Below the pieces are notes generated by a model. The model had not been told where the DNA came from. It made no database searches and worked only from the letters and a program-made list of their open reading frames with translations. Positions 8,861 through 15,997 of a stretch of DNA of 64,000 nucleotides are shown one piece after another (the first letter of the stretch is position 1; every line of letters starts with the position of its first letter). The position numbers were made by a program, and so were the translations under genes. The DNA comes from Verticiella sediminum (GTDB lineage Bacteria; Pseudomonadota; Gammaproteobacteria; Burkholderiales; Burkholderiaceae_B), in contig NZ_VLTJ01000023.1 of the NCBI RefSeq assembly GCF_007558815.1, positions 1 to 64,000 of the forward strand, read 5' to 3'.

Positions 8861-9114
8861 TCCGGATTGCGATTGCGTGCGGAGCCCTGGCGCTCGCCGG
8901 GTGCGCTGCTGCGCCCACCGTGCGCACCGTCACTGTCGAGGTGCCCGTGCCGGTGCCGTGCCGCATCGAGAAGGTCGAGCGCCCTACGTGGGCCATGGAC
9001 GCGCTGCCGGCAGGTGCTAGGCTGTATGAGACGGTCAGGGCTGCGCTGGTTGAGATCGAGCAGCGCCAGGGCTACGAGGCGCGGCTGGAGGCTGCGCTTT
9101 TGACCTGCAGGTAG
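8857..9114 (+). CDS. Small lipoprotein, candidate outer spanin (Rz1-like), second pair
   Basis: An 85-residue protein with signal peptide and lipobox ALAGC (Cys15), then a Pro/Val segment containing VPVPVPC, a feature often seen in Rz1-type o-spanins. It overlaps the Rz-like gene by ATGA and is the last rightward gene of the prophage. It would reach across the periplasm to the coiled coil of its partner and fuse inner and outer membranes at the end of lysis. Confidence 0.65.
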   Translation: MIRIAIACGALALAGCAAAPTVRTVTVEVPVPVPCRIEKVERPTWAMDALPAGARLYETVRAALVEIEQRQGYEARLEAALLTCR

Positions 9115-9136
9115 CCGAAAAGGACTCGCTTCGCGT

Positions 9137-10066
9137 TCATGCCCCAAGATCTTGCAGTTCGTTGCGGATCTGACTCATTGCATCCATCGCGCGAGGATAG
9201 TCGTTCTTTGACCGCAGCGGTGTAGCGCCGCGCTTGTTGATTAGTATAAGCGGCCCGCGGGACACTAGTTTGAGCGATTCTGCTTGTTCTGGAAACACAG
9301 CGAACAGCTTCCGCTTATTACGCACGCAAAATTCCGCCTGTGTCATGGTGCCGCTACGCTCCTCGCCCTCCACTATTATCGAGCCAGCAGAAAGTCCAAT
9401 TTGAATACGATTCCTGTGCACAAACTGCTCAGGCCGCGCTGGAGTGTCTATCGGATACTCTGATACCCACGCCCCGCCTTGGTCCAGTATCTGGTGTGCA
9501 AGGTGCGAATTCGTCTTTGGCGATGCCTCGCGTAGTCCGTGCGCGAGCACGGCAATCGTAGATCCATGGCCGTGTAGGGCACCTTTGTGGGCAGCCGCAT
9601 CTATCCCGAGCGCAAGGCCGCTCACAACGGTCCAGGATCTTTCCGCGAAGTAACGAGCAATCCGTTCAGCTATCACTATGCCGTTCGGTGATGCCTTCCG
9701 CGTACCGACAATTGCAACGCCTGCGGGCTGCTTAAGGAGGTCACGGTTGCCTCGAAGGTACAAGACAGGCGGGGCGTCCGCAATTTCCCTTAGGTAGCGC
9801 GGATACGCGCTCGCGCAGATAGGAATTGAATAGATGCCGGCCTGACTCATTTCATCGATTAGCCCTGCGGACTTTTGGATGTCCACGAGCGAAAGCGCGG
9901 ACACCTCCGGCAAGTGGGAGGACATCCAGTCGAAGGCCGCGCGTATGTCAGTCCAGCCATCGACAGGCCGCTGCAATAGTAGAGCTGCGACAGTCGAGGG
10001 AGACAATCTGGCTGCTCGCAGCGCCGCAATGCCTAGCGCTGAAGCAATTCGGTCCATTTCATTCAT
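9137..10066 (-). CDS. DprA/Smf-like protein (SLOG Rossmann fold)
   Basis: A 309-residue protein with DprA landmarks: GTRKAS (121-126), SGLALGID (149-156), HRNRIQIGLS (217-226) and an EGEERSGTMTQA segment. Housekeeping DprA loads RecA on incoming ssDNA. This copy has an unusual N-terminus, seems to lack the C-terminal winged helix, and lies in prophage cargo, so it is unlikely to be the chromosomal competence gene. It overlaps the upstream phosphoribosyltransferase gene by 8 nt. GC content is much lower than in the flanks. SLOG proteins of this kind are known from nucleotide-centred conflict systems; a role in phage exclusion is inferred. Confidence 0.82.
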   Translation of the reverse strand: MNEMDRIASALGIAALRAARLSPSTVAALLLQRPVDGWTDIRAAFDWMSSHLPEVSALSLVDIQKSAGLIDEMSQAGIYSIPICASAYPRYLREIADAPPVLYLRGNRDLLKQPAGVAIVGTRKASPNGIVIAERIARYFAERSWTVVSGLALGIDAAAHKGALHGHGSTIAVLAHGLREASPKTNSHLAHQILDQGGAWVSEYPIDTPARPEQFVHRNRIQIGLSAGSIIVEGEERSGTMTQAEFCVRNKRKLFAVFPEQAESLKLVSRGPLILINKRGATPLRSKNDYPRAMDAMSQIRNELQDLGA

Positions 10067-10634
10067 GCGTCTTGCCTATCGCAAGCGGATATATATCTTT
10101 CACGCCTACGTCGGAGAGAATTTTGGAGCACGCTGCGATCGAGTTACCGGTTGTTGTGACATCGTCAAGTAACAAGATGGTCTGGCCTCGCAGTAGGCTC
10201 ACCGCGCTCGGTTCGCATCGGATCGACCGCAAATGTACATCAATGCTTCTGTCACCTCCGGTAGCGAGCTTCTGGATCTGAGCGGTGCGCACCAACGCTT
10301 GAGTTGACGGCACAAACCTCGCATCACGCTTGGCAAGCATGGATGCGATGGTGTGCAGCCCTGTGCACCACATGCCCTTTCCGCTTGAGGGCACTACGAC
10401 GATGTGGATCGGTCCTGCGTGTGTGGACAGCGTAGAGTCGCTAATTCTTTTTACACATCTTCGAGAGAAATCTTGAACGGCGAGCGAATGATAAGTTGCC
10501 GAAGAGTCCTTGAGATCCAGGATTCTGCCGCTGTCGGCAGTGAACTTCGGATTCTTTATAGGATTGCCCTCGTCGTCGCGCGCCCAGTACGGAAAGTACT
10601 CCGTCAGGTACGCTGTCTGTCTGACTGTCGCCAT
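10059..10634 (-). CDS. Phosphoribosyltransferase partner of DprA-like protein
   Basis: A 191-residue type I PRTase-like protein. The PRPP loop is clear: ILLLDDVTTTGNS (153-165). An upstream IHIVVVPSSGKGMW segment (76-89) forms the first Rossmann strand and loop. It lacks the N-terminal zinc finger usual in ComF. Start ATG 10634. It is the first gene of a two-gene unit with the DprA-like protein, and the 8-nt overlap suggests co-translation. The substrate is unknown; nucleotide or nucleobase chemistry is expected. Confidence 0.78.
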   Translation of the reverse strand: MATVRQTAYLTEYFPYWARDDEGNPIKNPKFTADSGRILDLKDSSATYHSLAVQDFSRRCVKRISDSTLSTHAGPIHIVVVPSSGKGMWCTGLHTIASMLAKRDARFVPSTQALVRTAQIQKLATGGDRSIDVHLRSIRCEPSAVSLLRGQTILLLDDVTTTGNSIAACSKILSDVGVKDIYPLAIGKTHE

Positions 10635-10804
10635 CGTCCGCCACTTTGATGATTGTTTCGCTCAAATTTACACAAAATGAAACAGGCTGTCAGTGTTTTG
10701 AAGCGTCAGGTTGGCTGCTGCTTAAACTGAACGGGCGAGAGGTGCTTTGTGGCTGCACTTCAGTCGCTGCCCAGATCCGCCCTTCAAGCCGATATAGCGG
10801 CAGC

Positions 10805-11248
10805 TTAGCTGTCATTCACCATCAGGAAAAGGATGTTCACGGCACGGAAGAATGTGAATATGGCGCCGGTTACCAAGGCTAGCCAAAGAGGCATGAGCGC
10901 TGGGATGACCTGAGTAGGAATCTTTGTAGGGTCCACAAAAAAAAGCAGCAGGGAGAAGACACTTAGAGCCAGATTGGCGAACAGCGCTGATTTGAAAAAT
11001 CCGATAACCCGATGCCACACCTCTGGGCGACTAGATAACCACTTCCGCCTGGATGATGTGGTGGTCAAGACAATCGCCTTGGCTGTTCCCAAAAAGCCCA
11101 TCAATATCGAAGAAACCGTAAGGGTTGCTGAAAGCTGCGCGTCCAAACGGGCGCCGAGCGGAACGAGGTCAAAGTAATACCCGGCGGCACCGGCTGCTAG
11201 CGCCAAGACCCACGGGTAAAAGACCTCAGTTGCCTGCGCGACGTTCAT
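10805..11248 (-). CDS. Four-helix membrane protein, unknown (candidate effector)
   Basis: A 147-residue protein with four hydrophobic segments: roughly residues 8-26, 38-60, 82-103 and 113-140. A short basic loop (SSRRKW) lies after the second. ATG 11248 overlaps the stop of the upstream gene as TAATG, so the two are translationally coupled; an earlier in-frame ATG at 11260 is possible. No named family is recognised. Small multi-helix proteins next to a larger soluble partner are common as membrane effectors in phage defence pairs, which is an inference here. Confidence 0.65.
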   Translation of the reverse strand: MNVAQATEVFYPWVLALAAGAAGYYFDLVPLGARLDAQLSATLTVSSILMGFLGTAKAIVLTTTSSRRKWLSSRPEVWHRVIGFFKSALFANLALSVFSLLLFFVDPTKIPTQVIPALMPLWLALVTGAIFTFFRAVNILFLMVNDS

Positions 11249-12147
11249 TACCACGCCCATCCAAGGCAGATTCCTTCTAGGTTTTCACACATTGAAGTGG
11301 TGTCGTACCGACGACCTTGGGTGACCACGATGTTCGTTTGACTGATTGTCTTCTGCTTGGCGGCATCAAGCAAGTTCAGATCCACTAGCTTGCCTGTAGG
11401 GCCAGCCCGGGCGCTGATCATCAGTTTGTCACCCCCATTGTTTCGTCGAAGCATTGCGGGCACTAGGCGCCTCATCAAGCTCCGGCTGACCTTGTTGCCC
11501 GGGATCCTTGCATCAACTGAAAACACTAGCTCGACTCGCTCGGTCCCCTCTTCGGCCGACTCTCTTAATGTGCCGGAAATGCTGGACCCTTGGAAGAGAG
11601 CGAGATCGGCTTTGGTCAAGTCGTCAATTAGGACATCGATTCGAGTTACGTCGGAATGTTTACGGTATCGGGTGATAACGCTAGGATCCAAAACAGGCAC
11701 AGCGTTGTAAGTCGCAGCACCCAGTGTGCTTCCCGCTGCTGCAACAGCTTGCTGAGTAAGGAAGTCTGCCACTTTGGTCACGCGCACGCCGGAGTGGTTG
11801 TATTGCATCACCAAGCGTTGGCAGTGCGGAAAATATAGTGCCGAAGACTGTTCCAACAATACGCTACCATGACCCAGCGGTAGGTCGCTTGACGCGACTC
11901 CTGGTGTGCCCTGGCCCGGCCAATTGCTGTCCCTTGCTCGACAGAAGGTCATCCGCCAATGTGGCGCTGGAAAATTCGGATGCGTAACCCGCGAAATCTC
12001 TTCTAGCCGTACTGTGGTTCCGCCGCATACGGCCTCTCTGTCTCTCAGAGATTTGGTCGATAGAGACCCGAGCAAGGAGTCGATGGGGGGCATGCTCCCG
12101 GTAGGGTCTGCCAGTTCGTATAGTAATACTCTGATTGCTTTGCTCAT
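11248..12147 (-). CDS. ~300-residue protein of unknown function (weakly DUF6731-like)
   Basis: A 299-residue soluble protein. It starts MSKAIRVLLYELADP and has a central LLEQSSALYFPHCQRLVMQY segment (about residues 100-119). This order of blocks reminds me of DUF6731 proteins, but the match is by eye and weak. ATG 12147 was chosen because the family-like N-terminus begins there; a GTG at 12168 is also possible. It is coupled to the four-helix membrane gene (TAATG) and sits in low-GC prophage cargo. Confidence 0.6.
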   Translation of the reverse strand: MSKAIRVLLYELADPTGSMPPIDSLLGSLSTKSLRDREAVCGGTTVRLEEISRVTHPNFPAPHWRMTFCRARDSNWPGQGTPGVASSDLPLGHGSVLLEQSSALYFPHCQRLVMQYNHSGVRVTKVADFLTQQAVAAAGSTLGAATYNAVPVLDPSVITRYRKHSDVTRIDVLIDDLTKADLALFQGSSISGTLRESAEEGTERVELVFSVDARIPGNKVSRSLMRRLVPAMLRRNNGGDKLMISARAGPTGKLVDLNLLDAAKQKTISQTNIVVTQGRRYDTTSMCENLEGICLGWAW

Positions 12148-12180
12148 GGCCGAGGGAAGGGTGAACACGCCTTTCTGTTT

Positions 12181-12200
12181 AACACAATGTCACATGTGTT
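12181..12200. other. Inverted repeat AACACA-N8-TGTGTT between cargo genes
   Basis: A 6-bp inverted repeat (12181-12186 / 12195-12200) lies between the small gene ending at 12200 and the gene starting at 12147. It could be an operator or a weak hairpin. There is no T-run, so a terminator is unlikely. Confidence 0.35.
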
Positions 12201-12343
12201 TAAAGACAGGATACCTCGCCCTTGATCCCCGGCAGGCGGTCGATCTCCCACAGCGGACGACGCACTTCGGGCGTTGGACAGGACTCGTAGAGTGCGCGCA
12301 GCTCAGTCCTGGTGAGCGGCGGGTAGCGGGCAACTTTCGGCAT
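12200..12343 (-). CDS. Small phage protein, 47 residues, unknown
   Basis: ATG 12343 to TAA 12200. It reads MPKVARYPPLTRTELRALYE and continues with a Pro/Trp-containing end (PLWEIDRLPGIKGEV). It begins 3 nt after the stop of the gene at 12347, in the same direction, so they are probably one transcript. The arrangement and composition look like a real small phage gene, but there is no recognisable function. Confidence 0.5.
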   Translation of the reverse strand: MPKVARYPPLTRTELRALYESCPTPEVRRPLWEIDRLPGIKGEVSCL

Positions 12344-12346
12344 GCG

Positions 12347-12607
12347 TCACTCGGCAACGACCAAGCCCAATGGCTCATCGGGGCCGACCTGCGCGGCATG
12401 ACAAGCGATCCAGAAATGGTTCCTGAACCGCTGGTTCTGCATGCGCCGATACGTGAGTACGACACGTCCTACGTGAGGCGCATCGAACACGACGCGGCAG
12501 CGCTCGGGCGCATTGAGCCCGGGGTGGGGGAGGAGGTGCACGCCGGCAGAGCAGTAGCCGGGAGGCATTGCGGCGAGTATGCCGTTGTCGGCGTCGCTGG
12601 GGAGCAT
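12347..12607 (-). CDS. Small phage protein under LexA-type box, unknown
   Basis: An 86-residue protein from ATG 12607; the frame extends upstream to a TTG at 12655, but that start would put the LexA box inside the gene. The C-terminal half is dense in Arg/His/Trp/Phe (RRMQNQRFRNHFWIACHAAQ), giving a basic, possibly nucleic-acid-contacting surface. No strong ribosome site is visible. It is the first gene of the leftward cargo block. Confidence 0.5.
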   Translation of the reverse strand: MLPSDADNGILAAMPPGYCSAGVHLLPHPGLNAPERCRVVFDAPHVGRVVLTYRRMQNQRFRNHFWIACHAAQVGPDEPLGLVVAE

Positions 12608-12622
12608 GATAGGTTGCAAAAT

Positions 12623-12642
12623 AACTGTATGGATATACAGTA
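12623..12642 (-). promoter_or_regulatory. LexA (SOS) box upstream of prophage cargo
   Basis: Sequence AACTGTATGGATATACAGTA. The core is CTGT-N8-ACAG (12625-12640) with an AT-rich centre, matching the proteobacterial SOS consensus (TACTGTATATATATACAGTA) at all eight core positions. It lies 17 nt upstream of ATG 12607 and heads the whole leftward block. DNA damage or prophage induction would be expected to derepress these genes. Confidence 0.7.
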
Positions 12643-12844
12643 TATCCATACGCAACGCGTCCCCAATTTCAGGTTGGTAACAGGTGACCTTACGCCCCGC
12701 TGACGTCCTGCCCTACCCTCAACATTCAGCAAAATTAGAACAGGTGGTCTGAGAACCGCATGAATACGATGTCGATTTCTCGAAAACGTTCTAACGTAAA
12801 CTGTACAACTCGTTGAAATTTAACAATAAAAGTGTATTTCGATG

Positions 12845-12894
12845 CCGGATTGTGATTCCGGTTGTCGTGGGTTCGAGTCCCATCAGCCACCCCA
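12845..12894 (+). other. attR: 3' fragment of tRNA-His
   Basis: The anticodon stem-loop CCGGA-TTGTGAT-TCCGG (anticodon GTG, His), the T arm (GTGGG TTCGAGT CCCAT), the acceptor strand CAGCCAC with discriminator C, and encoded CCA are all present. The D arm and 5' acceptor strand are absent: upstream sequence is AT-rich phage DNA. So this is not a working tRNA but the duplicated 3' end left by integration into tRNA-His. The intact gene should lie at the other prophage end. Confidence 0.85.
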
Positions 12895-12925
12895 AAATTC
12901 CTACGTTTTAGCATTCTTTGTGGCC

Positions 12926-13258
12926 CTACAGGCTGGCATGCTGCAGAACTTCCTCGCCCATGAGGACGCAGCCGTTCAACTGCGCGTAGAGGAAACGCAT
13001 GCGGTACTGCCCCTTGTAGACGAAGCCCCAGACTTCGAGGACGTCGAAGCGCTGCCTGGGGTTGGCAGGGTTCTCGATGCCCGGAACCTGTTTCACGTCT
13101 GCGTCGATCTCGATGCGTTCGTCGTTGCCGGCATGGAAGGCCAGGAGTTCGGCTCCCCTTTCGCGGGCGTGAGCGGCGCAGGCGTGCTCGGCCGCCGCGG
13201 CGGGCAGCGCAGGCGAGGCCAGAATGAGTGCCGCGGCAAACGGGAACGCGAATTTCAT
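12926..13258 (-). CDS. Exported hypothetical protein
   Basis: A 110-residue protein with a typical Sec signal peptide: MKFAFPFAAALILASPALPA with an AAA-AEH cleavage area near residue 24. The mature part (~85 residues) contains two Cys residues (HACAAH and LNGCVL) that could form a disulfide, plus a VWGFVYKGQYRMRF strand region. ATG 13258 is preferred over 13285 because the signal peptide starts there. It is the first chromosomal gene after the prophage. I do not recognise a function. Confidence 0.65.
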   Translation of the reverse strand: MKFAFPFAAALILASPALPAAAAEHACAAHARERGAELLAFHAGNDERIEIDADVKQVPGIENPANPRQRFDVLEVWGFVYKGQYRMRFLYAQLNGCVLMGEEVLQHASL

Positions 13259-13286
13259 GGGCGTGAGCTGCAAAACCGTCAGCATG

Positions 13287-14672
13287 TCATTGCGGCTCGG
13301 GCCAAGCGGCCTGTTCAGGCCGCACCGATTCGTAGAACCGCGCCATCTGCAGCACGCCGAGGTCGTCGAAGCGGCGGGCGGCGATCTGCAGGCCGATCGG
13401 CAGCCCGCTGCGCGAGTGGCCGCAGTTGATCGAGGCGGCCGGCTGTCCCGACTGGTTGAACGCGCTGGTGAAGTGCGAATCCTTCAGGGGGTGGCTCGAG
13501 CCGCTGTTGATGGCATCGGCGGCGAAGGGCAGGCCGGGCGAGACGGGCGAGAGGACGAAGTCGAACGGCTGGGTCGCGGCGACGGTGGCGGCGTGCAGCA
13601 ACTGCAAACGGCTGAAGGCGCGGAATGTGTCTTCCGGCGAGAGCTTGCCGGCAAACTCGGCGGCGGCGCGGATGTAGCGTGCCGTGAGGGCGGCGCGCTC
13701 GGGCGGCATGGCGGCGAGTTCCACCCGGCAGCGCATCGTGAAGAAATGGGTGAGGCCCAGGCGCATGTCGTCGGTGGTCCAGTCGGTCATCGGTTCGACG
13801 ATGGCGCCGGCCTGTTCGAACAGCCGCGCAGCGGCTTCGACCGCTGTCCGCACTTCAGCATCGACGGCCCAGTCGGTGCGGGTATCCAGCCAGAGGCCGA
13901 TGCGCAGGCCTTTCGGGCTGCGTTGCAGGGTGTCCCAGGCAATCGCCTGCGGCGGCAGGCTCATGTAGTCGCGCGCGTCGGGCTGGGACACGACTTTCAT
14001 GAGCAGGGCCGCGTCGGCGACGTTGCGTGCAAGCGGCCCGATCACCCGCGCGGCCGCCGGCGGGTCGACCGGGACGCGGCCGTGGCTGGGCTTGAGGCCG
14101 AACACGCCGCAGAAACCGGCGGGGATGCGGACCGAGCCGCCGATGTCGGTACCCAGGTGCAGGGGGCCGTAGCCCGCGGCGGCGGCTGCGGCGGCGCCCG
14201 AGCTGGAGCCGCCCGGCGTGCGCGAGAAATCCCATGGGTTGCGTGTGAGCGGATGGAAGCTGGAGGGCGAGGCGCCGAGAAAGCCGAAGTCCGGCATGGT
14301 GGTCTTGGTGACGATCACGGCGCCGGCCTCGCGCAGGCGTGCGGCGGCAGGGGCGTCCGCGGGGGCGGGGGCCAGCACGGTCGCGGCGCTGCCCAGGGGG
14401 GTCGGCGTGCCGAGGGTGGCGATGTTCTCCTTCAGCGTGACGGGTACGCCGTCGAGCATGCCTTGCGGTGCGCCCGCGGCCCAGCGCGCCTCGGCGGCCT
14501 TCGCCTGGGCGAGCGCAGCCTCGGCATCGAGCGCATAGGTGGCGTGGATGTGCGGCTCCCACTGCGCGATGCGCGCCAGCACCGCCTGGGTGACCTCGAC
14601 CGGCGAGAGGCTGCGGTCGCGATAGCGCTCGAGTAGCTGGGTGGCGCCGAGGGCATACAGAGGTGTGTCCAT
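13287..14672 (-). CDS. Amidase signature family hydrolase
   Basis: A 461-residue amidase. The Ser-cisSer-Lys triad is visible: Lys81 (VTLKENIA), Ser156 in TPGGSSSGAAA and Ser180 in GTDIGGSVRIPAGF. The length and a central glycine-rich core fit the GatA/AtzF/6-aminohexanoate-hydrolase group; the exact amide substrate cannot be told. No signal peptide, so it should be cytoplasmic. The leader carries an AAAGG repeat that also supplies the ribosome site. A MarR-type regulator gene lies just upstream in the same direction. Confidence 0.88.
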   Translation of the reverse strand: MDTPLYALGATQLLERYRDRSLSPVEVTQAVLARIAQWEPHIHATYALDAEAALAQAKAAEARWAAGAPQGMLDGVPVTLKENIATLGTPTPLGSAATVLAPAPADAPAAARLREAGAVIVTKTTMPDFGFLGASPSSFHPLTRNPWDFSRTPGGSSSGAAAAAAAGYGPLHLGTDIGGSVRIPAGFCGVFGLKPSHGRVPVDPPAAARVIGPLARNVADAALLMKVVSQPDARDYMSLPPQAIAWDTLQRSPKGLRIGLWLDTRTDWAVDAEVRTAVEAAARLFEQAGAIVEPMTDWTTDDMRLGLTHFFTMRCRVELAAMPPERAALTARYIRAAAEFAGKLSPEDTFRAFSRLQLLHAATVAATQPFDFVLSPVSPGLPFAADAINSGSSHPLKDSHFTSAFNQSGQPAASINCGHSRSGLPIGLQIAARRFDDLGVLQMARFYESVRPEQAAWPEPQ

Positions 14673-14675
14673 GCT

Positions 14676-14695
14676 CCTTTCCTTTCCTTTCCTTT
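14676..14695 (-). repeat. (AAAGG)4 simple repeat in amidase leader
   Basis: Four perfect CCTTT units on the + strand, read as AAAGG on the coding strand, end 4 nt before the amidase ATG (14672). Further A/G-rich bases extend to 14701. The repeat overlaps the Shine-Dalgarno site, so unit gain or loss would change the number and spacing of AAGGA motifs. Confidence 0.7.
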
Positions 14696-14765
14696 TCTTT
14701 TAGTGGGGTCGATCGGGTCATGCTTGCCCGAAGGCATAGTGCTGTCCAGGCGGCCGCGAACCGCA

Positions 14766-15269
14766 TCAGCGATTCAGCCCGCTCTCGCGGGCGGCATACT
14801 CGGCCAGCCAGGCGTCGAAGCGATCGCGCGAGGCCGCCTCGGCATCGATCATTTTCTTCAGGAGGGTGCGCAGCGTGTCGACCTCGGCCGCGCTCAGGCA
14901 ATTCAAAAAACCGCGCTCCAGCTTCTTGCCCAGCGGCTCTGCCGCGAGGACGGTGCGCTCGCCGTCGTCCGTCAGGCAGAGCTCGATCTGGCGCGCGTCC
15001 ACCGTACCGATCTCGCGCGCGATCAGGCCACGCCGTACGAGCGTATTGACCCGTTTCGAGGCAAGCGTCTTTTCGATGCCCACGCTGCGTACCAGTTGGC
15101 CCATGGTGATGCCCGGGTGCATCCCGATGGTCCGCAGCAAACGCAGCTCGCGCAGCGACAGCCCGATCTTGATCTCGTAGACCCGGGAGCCCCGCTGGCG
15201 GGTGCGCTCGCTGGCCACATCGAGCAGAACGTTGAGGTAGTCGTCCTTGATCCTGAGCGGCTTGCGCAC
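14766..15269 (-). CDS. MarR family transcriptional regulator
   Basis: A 167-residue protein if read from GTG 15269. A winged-helix core is clear: LSLRELRLLRTIGMHPGI, MGQLVRSVGIEKTLASKRVN (recognition helix) and a LVRRGLIAREIGTVDARQ wing, followed by a LTDDGERTV segment, all typical of MarR. The frame continues to a TTG at 15308, but that start falls inside a palindrome that looks like the operator, so the shorter form is preferred. It probably controls itself and perhaps the downstream amidase, 93 nt away. Confidence 0.82.
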   Translation of the reverse strand: MRKPLRIKDDYLNVLLDVASERTRQRGSRVYEIKIGLSLRELRLLRTIGMHPGITMGQLVRSVGIEKTLASKRVNTLVRRGLIAREIGTVDARQIELCLTDDGERTVLAAEPLGKKLERGFLNCLSAAEVDTLRTLLKKMIDAEAASRDRFDAWLAEYAARESGLNR

Positions 15270-15293
15270 GCGAGTTTCATTGAAGAAAGCAAT

Positions 15294-15310
15294 AGTTGAA
15301 ATATTCAACT
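15294..15310. promoter_or_regulatory. Palindromic operator, likely MarR site
   Basis: AGTTGAA-ATA-TTCAACT: perfect 7-bp arms around a 3-bp centre. It lies 25 nt upstream of the regulator's GTG start. MarR proteins bind 16-20-bp palindromes like this in their own promoters. No protein-DNA evidence is available here. Confidence 0.6.
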
Positions 15311-15566
15311 TTTACTCGACGCGATGCAAGCGGAACTTCAAGCCTTGGAGGAAAGCCGCTCGGAGAGCGGCCGACGGCTCATGAGCCGATGCGCGCCCTT
15401 GCGCCGTGCCGGCAGGGGGCAGGGCACATGCCGGGCCCGGCCGCAAGGTGTTGCTTTGAAACAGCGCTTGCCTTATCCCGGATATGCGCGCACAGTGTGC
15501 AGGTTGGCCACGTTGGCTGATTCGCGTTCTGCGCGGTTATGGGTGAATGTACCCCTATTTTAGGAA

Positions 15567-15782
15567 ATGAGTTTGAAGACGGAAACTGGTATTGTGAAGT
15601 GGTTCAACACCGAGAAGGGCTTCGGTTTCATCATGCCCGAACAAGGTGGAAAGGACCTCTTTGCGCATTATTCCGAGATCGAGGGTGATGGTCACCGTTC
15701 GCTCGAAGAGAACCAGCGAGTTTCCTTCGTGGTCACGCAAGGCCCGAAGGGATATCAGGCGTCGTCGATCAAGTTGATCTGA
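15567..15782 (+). CDS. Cold-shock protein, CspA family
   Basis: A 71-residue OB-fold RNA/DNA chaperone. RNP1 is KGFGFI and RNP2 is LFAHY, after the standard [17 protein letters not shown] opening. It has a four-residue N-terminal extension (MSLK) relative to typical CspA. AGGAA precedes ATG 15567. A strong terminator follows. It is one of two csp genes in the window, about 1 kb apart, in the same direction. Confidence 0.93.
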   Translation: MSLKTETGIVKWFNTEKGFGFIMPEQGGKDLFAHYSEIEGDGHRSLEENQRVSFVVTQGPKGYQASSIKLI

Positions 15783-15858
15783 TCGCGCGCCTGCTTGTGA
15801 AGCCGCCCTGCGGCGCTGACCTGACAGCCAATGGCTGGACGGTCGGCCGATAGGGCAG

Positions 15859-15905
15859 AAAGGCCGAGTCCTGTATGTACGGGGCCCGGCCTTTTGATTT
15901 TTTGA
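15859..15905 (+). terminator. Terminator downstream of first csp gene
   Basis: Stem AAAGGCCG / CGGCCTTT (15859-15866, 15887-15894), then TTTTGATTTTTT on the rightward strand. It ends the csp transcript. Confidence 0.75.
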
Positions 15906-15997
15906 GCATGGACGAAAGCCAGTGCGCGAGCTTCGCCTCCGGACGAGGCTTGCCGGGGCAAGCTCGCCGTGGCGCTAGAACGGCAAACGCGACTCCG

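Larger units (their letters stand above)
1..12894. mobile_element. Prophage, right end (left end outside window)
   Basis: Phage tail, lysis and cargo genes run from the left window edge to a 3' tRNA-His fragment at 12845-12894, after which ordinary chromosomal genes begin. Order seen: tail tip protein, small tail proteins, head-spike-like fibre, DUF4376 protein, M15 endolysin, membrane/spanin-like genes, then a reverse-strand cargo block. No integrase, capsid or repressor is in the window, so they must lie to the left. The tail and lysis genes are long-tailed-phage-like (protein J type), which suggests a siphovirus. The boundary at the tRNA fragment is inferred from the fragment itself, because the other attachment site is not visible. 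Confidence 0.9.

Noticed and set aside
10805-12147. Kiwa (KwaA/KwaB) defence pair
   Set aside because: Four helices and a ~300-residue partner fit in size, but I could not see DUF4868 features, so the name is not supported.
12190-12465. 91-residue reverse frame overlapping the small cargo genes
   Set aside because: It is Ser/Arg-rich shadow sequence; the frames at 12200-12343 and 12347-12607 are more protein-like.
12679-12790. AACAGGTG direct repeats and an ACGTTCTAACGT inverted repeat near attR as integrase arm sites
   Set aside because: They are too short to rule out chance, and no integrase is available to compare.
12842-12894. Complete tRNA-His gene
   Set aside because: The D arm and 5' acceptor strand are missing upstream.
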